64,000 nucleotides of DNA from Stentor coeruleus (taxonomy: Eukaryota > Ciliophora > Heterotrichea > Heterotrichida > Stentoridae), in assembly GCA_001970955.1 (NCBI GenBank), contig MPUH01000082.1, positions 51,029-115,028 on the forward strand, in the 5' to 3' direction. The position numbers and the translations under genes are program-made. Under the pieces are notes generated by a model, which saw nothing but the letters and a program-made list of their open reading frames with translations, was not told the DNA's origin and did no database searches. This document shows, piece by piece, positions 51,373-61,000 of the stretch (positions within the stretch are counted from its first letter, which is position 1; the number at the start of each line of letters is the position of its first letter).

Positions 51373-53910
51373 CTATAGATCCTTCAACGACCCAGTAACT
51401 TTCATAAACACTTCTTCCAAACTAGAATTCCTCAGCCCCCAGTCCTGAATCTTCAACTGTTCAACCGTCTCAAAAAACATTTGAGCGACTTTAGGTTCTG
51501 TCCTAGGTATCGATATAAAAAGACTATTTCCAGAAATATCAGCTAATCTAAGCGAAGGTAATCTCATACTTAAATGATCCCATAGTGCTTTAGGATTATT
51601 ATCTATAAGTTCAACCTTATATCCTTCCCCATAATGATTTTTAAGATAAAGACTAGGTCCAGAGCATTTGATTTCCCCATCAACCATAACAACAATCCTA
51701 TCACTAAGTATTTCCGCTTCTTCCATAGAATGTGTTGTTAATATAATAACCCTATCTTTTTTCATATTCTCTATAAGCTTCCATACCTGTCTTCTTGTAA
51801 TCGGATCCATTCCAGTTGTTGGTTCATCCATAAATATAACACTTGGATTACCAATACTTGATATCGCTACAGAAAGTCTTCTTTTCATTCCACCACTATA
51901 TGTTCCAACAGTTTTATCTCCAGCATTTCCTAAATTAACTTCTTGTAATTTATGGTCTACAAGATATTGTCTAGTTTCTAATGGTATATTTCTAAGTTTT
52001 GCAAAAAGCCATAAATGTTCAATACCAGTCATTTCATCCCATAAAATATTGAATTGAGGACAATAACCAATTGTTTGATGGATTTTATCTAGTTCGTATT
52101 TTATGTCATAACCTGATATATAAGCTGTACCACCAGATGGGCTTAGAAGACCAGTTAATATACTTAGTAAAGTTGTCTTTCCAGCTCCATTGTGTCCAAT
52201 TATTGATATACATTCTTCTTTTTCGACTATTAAACTTAGAGGCTTTACGGCATAGGTTTTTGCTCCTGGGTACTTTTTACAGATATTGTCTAGTTTTATA
52301 CCTTCGATTATTTCTATATCATCACTTTTTTCTATATCATCGCTTTTTACTAGGTTTGATGAGGTTATGTTTCTTAACTCGATTTCTTCGATAAGATGCT
52401 TTTTTCGCTTTATTCCCCAGTACTCACATGTAAACATAAACCATAGTGGACTTGCCCTTCCTCTGTTTCCTTCAATTATATGGTCGAAGTACCATGTAAA
52501 TATCATTAGGATAAAACAGTTCCATAAAAGATCCAAAAAAGTGTCAAAGCTTGAAGGTACAATGTATCTATTCCCAAACATCCTTCCAGTATTTTCTGCA
52601 AAAAAGTCATCCCAATAATACCCTGGTCCAGTATGTGCAATATCAGAAAAGATTTTACTGAAGTTAAATGGAGGATAATAGCTAAAAACTATTTTAATCC
52701 AATATACCCAATAAGGAAGTCCTTCAATATAAAGCAATTTCATCAAAGCAGGACTTAGAAACAAGTTCTGAAGAACAAGTCCTCCAAGTAAAAAAGTATA
52801 TGATACTGTATATGATAATTTTACTGAACTTATCAATGTAGAAATCATAAATCCAAGGACCATCATAGTCAAAGAATATGTTAAGAATAAAATAAGGAGT
52901 ATAAAATAATTGGTTTGCAAGAATAGTTCAAACTGAAATAAATAACCAGAAAGGATTAGACTGTTTGTAGTCATAAAAGAAAAAAATAAAGCAACTAAAA
53001 ACCAGGAAGTCCAAAAAGCTGTTGCGCTTACTCCTATTACTGATAGGCCGTTTCTTAGTTTCAGTTCTTTTTCTTTAACGATTTCTGAGACAAGTAACCC
53101 AAAGACAAACATTGGAGGGATAAAAAAATATAATGGGCCATTCATTGATACTGCATCATATCCTTCGAGAAACCTGTTTTCTGGTAGGGGATATGATTGT
53201 ATGACTAATTCAAATAAAATATCTTTTAAACCTTTTTTCTTTGCCTGATAGGAGACGATAGCTGTATCTATAGCTAATTTTACAGATAAAGCACTTATTT
53301 CTAATAGACCAGGCAAGTTAGTATCAAAAATGTTTTTCGATGCTTCAGTAAAGTTGTATACAATCAAATAAACCTGACCTTTTGTATCATCGCAATGAAT
53401 CCTTTCAAGGTATTTATTTTCTGGGAAATCCATATAGTTGCTACATAAAATTACCCCAGTTCTTGTTTTATTCATGTTTTCTCTTATATATTTAGTTAAA
53501 CTTTGAGGGTCTTGTGAAGTTAAAACTTTAATATCTTTGTTTTTTTTTAGTTTAGAAGATTTGGCGATATGATTTATGACGTAATCAGTCCATTCTGTAG
53601 GTCCACCAGTCAACCCTATTCCAAGGGTAATACAATTTTCCCCATAGCATTTTGGGATCTGTGATATCAAGATTTCTTCTGGATGTGGATTAGCTAAGCT
53701 TGCAGTGTAATTATCTACTGTGATTTGTATCTCATGCAAATATAAGCATATAAAGAAAGGGCAAATCAAAAGTAAGAAGGTTATATATTTGTTACGAGAG
53801 AAAATAAGAATGTTTTTCCTTGTAAGGGCAGAGATTTCGTTTGAAAGTTTTTCCAAACAGGACTTCAGATATTCACATGAAGATTTTTTTTTGGACTTCA
53901 TTTCGTGCAT
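51373..53910 (-). CDS. Half-size ABCA-type transporter
   Basis: 845 residues: one membrane domain then one nucleotide-binding domain, half the size of typical ABCA proteins. The first membrane helix is near residue 38-58 (NKYITFLLLICPFFICLYL), followed by a large luminal loop (about 60-265) with several Cys, then five hydrophobic helices to about 500. The NBD has Walker A GHNGAGKTTLLS near 573, signature YSGGMKRRLSVAI near 672, Walker B VIFMDEPTTGMDP near 690, and the H-loop in TTHSMEEAE. The regulatory end SSLEEVFMKVTG is typical of ABCA. All catalytic motifs are intact. It would need to dimerise to transport, probably lipids. Confidence 0.93.
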   Translation of the reverse strand: MHEMKSKKKSSCEYLKSCLEKLSNEISALTRKNILIFSRNKYITFLLLICPFFICLYLHEIQITVDNYTASLANPHPEEILISQIPKCYGENCITLGIGLTGGPTEWTDYVINHIAKSSKLKKNKDIKVLTSQDPQSLTKYIRENMNKTRTGVILCSNYMDFPENKYLERIHCDDTKGQVYLIVYNFTEASKNIFDTNLPGLLEISALSVKLAIDTAIVSYQAKKKGLKDILFELVIQSYPLPENRFLEGYDAVSMNGPLYFFIPPMFVFGLLVSEIVKEKELKLRNGLSVIGVSATAFWTSWFLVALFFSFMTTNSLILSGYLFQFELFLQTNYFILLILFLTYSLTMMVLGFMISTLISSVKLSYTVSYTFLLGGLVLQNLFLSPALMKLLYIEGLPYWVYWIKIVFSYYPPFNFSKIFSDIAHTGPGYYWDDFFAENTGRMFGNRYIVPSSFDTFLDLLWNCFILMIFTWYFDHIIEGNRGRASPLWFMFTCEYWGIKRKKHLIEEIELRNITSSNLVKSDDIEKSDDIEIIEGIKLDNICKKYPGAKTYAVKPLSLIVEKEECISIIGHNGAGKTTLLSILTGLLSPSGGTAYISGYDIKYELDKIHQTIGYCPQFNILWDEMTGIEHLWLFAKLRNIPLETRQYLVDHKLQEVNLGNAGDKTVGTYSGGMKRRLSVAISSIGNPSVIFMDEPTTGMDPITRRQVWKLIENMKKDRVIILTTHSMEEAEILSDRIVVMVDGEIKCSGPSLYLKNHYGEGYKVELIDNNPKALWDHLSMRLPSLRLADISGNSLFISIPRTEPKVAQMFFETVEQLKIQDWGLRNSSLEEVFMKVTGSLKDL

Positions 53911-54500
53911 GTTGTTGAATAATATCTGATAAGATAAATGAAATAGGAAAAATAATTAAAAATTTTTGTTTAAATTGATTGAAGACTTGTGCTAGATATT
54001 GTGAAGATATATGGTTTGTTGTATGATTTTTTAAATGGATATGATTTTTTTAGTAAGGCTATGGGTATATGAATTTATTGTTAGAAAAAAATAAATTTTG
54101 TAATTTTAGATGTTTAGGTGTTTATAAATAATCAAATAAGTAATATTTTTATAATAAAAATTATGTATGTTTGTAAGAGAGAAACTAAGTTATATGGTAA
54201 AAAATTGTGTAGAAAATTTTATGAAAAATGTCTCAAATTTTTGATGGAGAGTTTTTTGAAATATTTTATGGAGTTCTTTTTGTAGGAATGCTTAAATCCT
54301 TTNTGTCTCAAATTTTTGATGGAGAGTTTTTTGAAATATTTTATGGAGTTCTTTTTGTAGGAATGCTATTATTTACACATTTTACATCTATAACCATAGA
54401 TAAAAGCATAATCCTTTATATGCAAAAACTAAAAATCTAATATAAAATATTCCAAGTCAATACATTCAATTTAATAAAACTAAAACAATCATATAAAATA
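53911..54500. other. Intergenic spacer with assembly join and short open frame
   Basis: Holds a duplicated sequence around an N at 54303. If collapsed, a 45-codon open frame remains (MSQIFDGEFFEIFYGV... KLKI); it might be a tiny hydrophobic protein, but there is no other support for coding. Confidence 0.5.
54229..54367. repeat. Contig-join artefact: 64-bp duplicate around N at 54303
   Basis: Bases 54229-54292 and 54304-54367 are identical, with a short unique tail and one N between. Same structure as at 8903, 15815, 21884 and 38136. Confidence 0.88.
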
Positions 54501-55253
54501 ATGAAGGCTCTAATGGAACAAAAGCGCATGAAAGTGATATCCACATAGGAGCTCTACAAGAAAAAAGGCTCTGAAATGGAAGGGGAGTTCAAAAAGAATC
54601 TCAAAAGCCAACTACAGCAATTCCACCAAAGCCTAGAGTCATTTATCACAAACAACCGTGCAGAAATAAACAAAAACCCGAACCTTCGTCAAGAATTCTA
54701 CGATCTCTGTAGAGAAATCGGTTTAGATCCTTTAATATGTAACTAAAACTTAGCATCAAAAGGAGCATGTTCAGATGCACGTGAATCAGATGAAAATACC
54801 CAATATTACAATGATATAGCAGTTCAAGCTACTACAGTCTGCCTTGGTTTAAAAAATCGTACAGGTGGTCTTTTATCTATAGAAGATTGTTGGAAATGGG
54901 TAAATAAATTACGTGGGCAAAGACATAGTGTTCCATTATCAGACTTATATCGGGCTATAGACAACTTAAAAGTTTTAGGAAATGGAATGACGATTATTGA
55001 AGGTGAGAGTAAAATGATCCTTTCTGTACCTATGGAACTTAATCTTGATCAAAGAGGTATTATTGAAGCTGCTAAAGGTACAGGGTTTGTGAGTTATGAT
55101 ATGTTTCATCAATGGAATAAAACTAGGTTTGATAAAGCTGTGGTATTGGATATATAGGAATCGCTGATCTCAGAAGGAATGGTTTGGGTTGATGCATTAC
55201 CTAATGGAAAAATACAGTATTGGTTTCCGGCGCAGTCGCTGATGAGTTCTTAA
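54501..55253 (+). CDS. SNF8: ESCRT-II subunit SNF8/VPS22 (EAP30), four exons
   Basis: Four exons separated by three 15-nt introns (54534-54548, 54739-54753, 55143-55157) give a 235-residue protein. Each intron hides an in-frame stop, so the gene is invisible as a single ORF. Helical N-terminus with NPNLRQEFYDLCREIGLDPL, then the winged-helix repeats: QYYNDIAVQATTVCLGLKNR, GGLLSIEDCWKWV, LYRAIDNLKVLGNGMTII and ILSVPMELNLDQ, ending with SLISEGMVWVDALPNGKIQY and WFPAQS. These match human SNF8 along its length (human about 258 residues). ESCRT-II sorts ubiquitinated cargo into multivesicular bodies. The start lacks some N-terminal residues of human SNF8. Confidence 0.93.
54534..54548 (+). other. 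15-nt spliceosomal intron
   Basis: GTGATATCCACATAG; GTG start, A at position 10, ends in an in-frame TAG. Splicing gives KRMK-ELYKKKG. Confidence 0.75.
54739..54753 (+). other. 15-nt spliceosomal intron
   Basis: GTAACTAAAACTTAG; A at position 10. Splicing gives LDPLI-SSKGAC, consistent with SNF8 homologues. Confidence 0.9.
55143..55157 (+). other. 15-nt spliceosomal intron
   Basis: GTATTGGATATATAG; A at position 10, ends in an in-frame TAG. Splicing gives FDKAV-ESLISEG, matching the homologous helix. Confidence 0.9.
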
Positions 55254-55882
55254 TAGTCGTATAGGATAAGTTTAAAAGTATTTTGATTTAGTTATTTAGT
55301 CAAATTAGCTGAGAAATTATTAATGGGTATTTGAAGATTTTTTTAATATATGAGTATGTATATTTCTGTATATTATTGTAGTATTTATGGCTTATGAAAA
55401 TAGGGCAAAAACTAGTTTTTGCCGATTAAAAGGTCTTGTATTTTCTATAAATGTGCTTTTTGTTGATGATACCCTAGCCCTCCATTTAGCCAGAGGATTA
55501 CTAAGTTAGAAGAAGATTTTTTGATTAGTCATGAACACATAATGAAAATTTCTTCTTCTCTTGAGTAAACTTGTTCTATACTATGACCAAATGATCTTTT
55601 AGGTGAAAGTTTACAAGAGTTAATAATTATAACATTTATATAGAATATATTCTATAATAACCTATATCAAACCATAAAAGAACCTGGATGACTAAAAACC
55701 TTCAGGGAATTATCATTTCTGTCCCTAGCAATGCCTTATCTTTATATTTAAACAACTCTAAAGTTAAAATATTCTACATATAATTTCTTAAAAGCTGTGC
55801 ATCTCCCTTGTATTCCTTAGTAAGATAATTTATACAGAATCTTCATATTTAAAGATAATAAGATTGATTAATTTTTTTATTA
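55254..55882. other. Intergenic spacer
   Basis: Contains a 40-codon open frame at about 55388-55510 (MAYENRAKTS...) without family match; otherwise AT-rich with no feature recognised. Confidence 0.5.
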
Positions 55883-56485
55883 ATGTTAGCTGAATTACAT
55901 AGAGAAAGATGTGCTAGAGTTTTTAAGGATGGGATTGTTGAAATAGAAGGTATAGAAATTGCTTATAGGGAAAAGCCTGGACTTGCACTTGGGTCAATAG
56001 TTTGGCATGGGACAAAGAGTTTATGTGAAGTTATATGTAAAAGATGTGAAGAATTTAAAGGGAAAAAAATTATTGAACTGGGATGTGGGATTGGCATTTG
56101 TAGTATATTTTGCAAGAAAATTGGATTAGATATAACTTGTACTGATAAAGGTGATACTTTAGGTTTGGCTAGAGAAAATACAAGGATTAATTTGGTGGAT
56201 ATGAATATTGTGGAACATGTTTGGGGAACTGGGGGGATTGAAGAATTTGATATGATTGTGGGAAGTGATATTGTTTATTATGATCAAAATACAGAAGGGT
56301 TACTAAGATCATTATTGGATAATTCTAAGATAGGAAGCAGATTTTTTTTATGCTATACTAGACGGCATAAATCTGAAGAGGCTTTTTTTAAGAGGCTTTT
56401 AGAAAATTGGATTTTAGAAGAATCTATTCCAAAAAACAATTACACTGTTTTTATATATGCTAGATTAAATAATACAAATCAGTGA
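55883..56485 (+). CDS. METTL21-like protein methyltransferase
   Basis: 200 residues, usual for the seven-beta-strand METTL21 (Methyltransf_16) family. SAM-binding motif I IIELGCGIGICSI lies near residue 62, the acidic residue after strand 2 in ITCTDKGD near 85, and post-motif DMIVGSDIVYYD near 128, where family members have DxxY substrate-side residues. The N-terminal GSIVWHGTKSLCEVI is the family's typical region before motif I. It probably methylates lysines on proteins such as chaperones or translation factors. The stop is TGA, showing TGA terminates in this organism. Confidence 0.9.
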   Translation: MLAELHRERCARVFKDGIVEIEGIEIAYREKPGLALGSIVWHGTKSLCEVICKRCEEFKGKKIIELGCGIGICSIFCKKIGLDITCTDKGDTLGLARENTRINLVDMNIVEHVWGTGGIEEFDMIVGSDIVYYDQNTEGLLRSLLDNSKIGSRFFLCYTRRHKSEEAFFKRLLENWILEESIPKNNYTVFIYARLNNTNQ

Positions 56486-56840
56486 ATAATTTTGAAATTC
56501 TTTATTGTTTAATTCGATGTAAAATTTTTTTTTGAGGATTATAAGATGATTGCAAATTTAATAATAAATTTATAATATTTCCATATGTATTTGATTTCAC
56601 ACAATACCAATCTGAGTATATTTAAAAATTAGAGAAATTTAATTATTATAATCCTCTTCACTTAAGTTTATAAATAAATTATCCTAATTTATCAAATAAT
56701 CTATTGAAATTACTATGAAAAAAAAAAGTGAATATGAAAACATTATTCTTAACACATTCCTAACCCAATTTCTTACTATCTAATTTTATATCATCTCAAT
56801 AAATCATCATACCCAAAAAATTATCATTTATATATTTTAC
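56486..56840. other. Convergent spacer
   Basis: Between convergent genes; AT-rich; nothing recognised. Confidence 0.6.
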
Positions 56841-57323
56841 TTATGAAATAGGTTTATTTCTAACAGAAACACCACGATCTTTAGGCAAACTTAATCTTCT
56901 GACAAGATGCATCTGGCTATTCGCTTCTTGGCTTTTCCTTCTCTTCGCAATTCTATTAGTTCTCGTGTTATCCCAAACACCTTGAGTCTGTAAGAATCCA
57001 GGTTTCATTGTAACGGGTGAAGGTTCTCTAAGCGAAGCATAAAAACTATGCTTATTATACGAAGAAAATAGTCCTCCATGATTATACCCGATATACGTGT
57101 CTCTACCACTGCCATCATGCTTATATTTCAAAGGCTTAGAATCAAGGCATGGACTTCCAGCGACAAAATTTCTCCTAACAACTCGACTTTCTTCTTTAAA
57201 CTGGTAAGGATAAGTATTTCTTTCAACCCCTCCGTTGTTTACATAAATATATGTATCTCTTCCTTCTCCATTTGGGTTATAGTGTGAGTTCTTCAAAGCT
57301 TCTGTCCTATAAAGTGTCCCCAT
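56841..57323 (-). CDS. GRDTYI-repeat protein (hypothetical, probably ciliary)
   Basis: 160 residues with two copies of an unusual motif: YNPNGEGRDTYIYVNNGG near residue 17 and YKHDGSGRDTYIGYNHGG near 68, each with G.GRDTYI and an N.GG tail, 50 residues apart. The C-terminus is basic (RIAKRRKS, VRRLSLP). No membrane segment. The same short motif is one I associate with protist ciliary proteins, but I cannot name a family with confidence. The start MGTLYR is the first Met of the frame. Confidence 0.65.
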   Translation of the reverse strand: MGTLYRTEALKNSHYNPNGEGRDTYIYVNNGGVERNTYPYQFKEESRVVRRNFVAGSPCLDSKPLKYKHDGSGRDTYIGYNHGGLFSSYNKHSFYASLREPSPVTMKPGFLQTQGVWDNTRTNRIAKRRKSQEANSQMHLVRRLSLPKDRGVSVRNKPIS

Positions 57324-58032
57324 TTAACTGCTTATTATATCATTTTGAATACTTGAAAAATAATACTAGAAAAAATTTTTCGTCAGAGAAGTTTGAATTT
57401 GTATATTTTAACTAATATAGTTAGGATTATAAATATTTAATGATTAAGAAACTTTTTCAAGGTTATAGATGAGAGTTAAAGATGAGATATAAAAAGATTA
57501 GAAAATTATTAAGATAGAGACAATATAATAATGAAAAATATTTTTGTGATATTTTGACCTGTTAGTAAATGTTTAGGATTAAAAGCTTAAATTATGTTCT
57601 CCTCTATATGATTTTGAAAATGTTTTTATTTTTTAAACAGAAAATAAATTTATGAAAAATTAGCATAAGTTTTATCTCAAGACAGGATATACTTAGATAA
57701 TAAATATTAGTGAATTAAATAAAATATTACTTTATGAGGGTAATAAGTGCTGATTAATGATGATAATTATGTTTTAATTTTGGAAATATGAATTTTTTTG
57801 GGAGAAATTGTATATGTTTGATGTAATTGTTATAGTTGAAATGGATTATAAAAATTTTTAGTTTTATGAATTATTAGGTTTAAAATTTTCTAACTAGTCA
57901 AAAAAAATCTTGAATTAATCGAAGAAATATTTTTAAAATTAAACTTTAATAATACATAAACATATCCTTACTATAAATAATAAATTTAAAACTAAAAAAT
58001 GTCATAGGAATAAATACTAAAACCTAGATTAT
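57324..58032. other. AT-rich spacer
   Basis: Between two minus-strand genes, with no ORF, RNA or repeat recognised. Confidence 0.6.
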
Positions 58033-61000
58033 TTAAACGACTTTTTTTGATAAAGTATCAACTTTAGCATCGAAATCAGCTAATTTCTTATCCAAGCTTC
58101 CTACAAATTCCAATTTCTTTTCTAAAGCTTCAATTTTCTTCGACAAAGCATCAACAGCTGTAACAACTTTATCAATATTATCCAACTTTTTCTTTAATGG
58201 TTCAACAATTAACAATTTTTCTTCGATATTTTCTAACTTTTTATTAAGCAAATCAGAAGATATTCTTGACTGAGTGTTATTCTTTATTATCATACTGCTT
58301 ATAGCTTTAAGTTTTCCTTCCCATTCATCTGACAATCCTTCAAACTTTGTTTTATTGCATATGTTAATATATTTTTTTTGACTGGAATTCCTTTTCCAAA
58401 ACATCATGGTTTCTATTTCAATAATAAGTTCAGTCATTTCTTGAGCCCCAATTTCTATAGCTTCAGATTGGAATTTATCATAAGAATCTCCAAGAATAGA
58501 AATTAGTAAATTCAAAATTATAATAACGTTGATAACAGAACCAAACATAAAAGATAAAAAACTCAAATTTGGTGAGGTTTCATTATTGAAATTTCCCATG
58601 TTTAATTCAAAAGGAACCTGCCAAAGCCCATAGAAAGAGTCTGAACGAAATTCTCCTCCTGATGTCCAATAAAGTGACCCAAAGAATAAAGTTGTATAGA
58701 AGAAAATCAGGATAAATGGAATAACTTCAATAATAGCTCTAATGATTAGTCTAACATAAAATCTTGTAGAATCAAATGCTCTAAATCCTGAAAGTCCTCT
58801 AAGAAAATTGAAAATAACCATTATGTATCCTATTTCATTATAATAAGGTTTACTTGTAGATGCTATTATAATAATCCAGAGAAGGCTTATTATTGTTCTA
58901 ACAAAGTCAATAAAATTCCAAAAGCTTATATAGCTTTTTATACCTGTTACTACAGCTTGTACTACTTCATAGAGAAATAATGCAATATTAACTATTCCAA
59001 ATAATGCAATAACTGGTACACTTTTATAGTCATTTACTAATAAAACTAGCATTAAAACTATATCAGCCCAGGTAATAACAGTTAAAGTTATAATATATGG
59101 TAAAAATATATTCCATCTTGATCGTATTAGCATTTGGATTATTTCTGTTCTATAAATGAGTTTGTTACGACTTGTATATATATTTCTTAATAATTCTAAG
59201 CTACCTTCAGAACCTAATTCGCAATCAATTTTGAAAGGAAGCATAAGAAATTCTAAGTTAATTTCTCGAGATTGGTCATGGATCTCAGTTTGCACAAAGA
59301 GTTGATGATTTATTTGATCTGATTCATTGTAATTCACAGAAGGTAATTTACGTAAGGGAATGCCGAATTTTGGTAAGCTTGATGTCTTATCTACAATAAG
59401 CAAATTCTCTAAAAAATCAGGTAAGTAAACCGAAACATTTTTCAGGAGAATCTTATAATCATCTCTAAAACTCCAGCAATATTTGACAAACAAATCAATA
59501 TCATCTTCTGCAAGTTTAATCATATATTCCAAAATTACATCAACACAATTTTGAATATTCCTTTCTAATGCATAATACAATGGCGAATGCCCATTTTTAT
59601 CAACTGTTAAAATTGTACCGTTATGTAAACTTTTTTTCAATAGTTTATGCTGGCCTGTATAGCTATAAACATGAGCAATAGTCGCTCTTAGAGGTGGTAA
59701 ATATTGTTGACAAGAATACTTTTGTGGATCAGTCTGACTGTGAATTAATTTCATAAACATAAGATTATCAAAAACCATACCATGAAAAGTTCTGTTTTCT
59801 AAATCCCATATTTTAATAGTTTGATCTTCTGAAACTGATATCAAATATCTTCCATCTTTAGTAAACACACAATTTCTAGAAGGACTTTTATGCTCATTAA
59901 GAATCATCTCCAGCCTCTTTTCTAATAAATTGTAAATCCTTATAATTCCATCATTGCAAGCACTTGCAATTAAAGAGTTATCATTGCTAAAAGTAACACA
60001 TTTAATCCATTTAGTTGCCTCTGAGAAGGTTGTGAGAAGTTTTTTGTCTTTCCAGTTCCATAAATTAACATTGTTATTTCTGTCTCCACAAACTAAATAA
60101 TTTTCATCGTTTGATAGCGCTATTGATTCTATCATATCTGAATTTGTTTCAATTACTTGAACTATCATAAGTTTTGATGTGCTCCAAATGCGAATAGTGT
60201 TGTCACATGATCCTGAATATAGTTCATCAGAAACATGAGAGAACTTTACAGTGAAAACAGAATTAGTATGACCTGTAAATTCCTTAATTATTTTTTTTTC
60301 AGAAAAACTAAAAAGTCTTACTTTCATATCTTGAGATCCTGTTGCAATAAGATTGTCATCTGGGCTTATATCTATGGTGAAAATAGATAGGGTATGATCT
60401 TTGAATTCATGTATAAGCTTTCGTTCTTCGAAATCCCAGATTTTAAGTAGTTTATCAGCTGATCCACTAGCTATATACTTCATATTATGCGATAGAGAAA
60501 CTGACCAAATGCTTTCAGTATGAGCATCAATTTTACCAACCTGCTTTTTCATAATTAAATCCCAAATCATTATTGTTTTATCCGATGAAGATGTAACTAA
60601 ATATTTATTATCTTCAGATATCGATTGACAAAGAATGCTAAGTGTATGTCCTAAAAGTGTTGAAACATTATTTGTATTCCAAATAATCCATTTTCTAACA
60701 TAATTATCTGAAGCTCCTGTATATAAAATCCTTCCATCTTTTGATAGATGGAGACTATATACAACTCCTTCCTTTTTGTCAAATCTAAAACTTTCTTCTT
60801 TTTTTCCGCTGATTTCAAAAATTCGCACGGTTTTATCAGCAGAAGCAGAAATAAAATGTTTGCTATCATTTGTGGTTACTAAGCTTCTAATCCAATTTGA
60901 ATGGGAATTTATTACCCAATATTCTTCATTATTACTCCAATTGTAAACTTTTATTATATTGTTTCTAGTTCCGATTATCAGGTAGTTGTCATTTGGAGTT

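Noticed and set aside
54228-54440. Short ORF across the N at 54303
   Set aside because: The ORF repeats itself because of the assembly duplicate; the collapsed 45-codon frame has no family match.
55388-55510. 40-codon ORF (MAYENRAKTS...)
   Set aside because: Too short, with no splice partner found.
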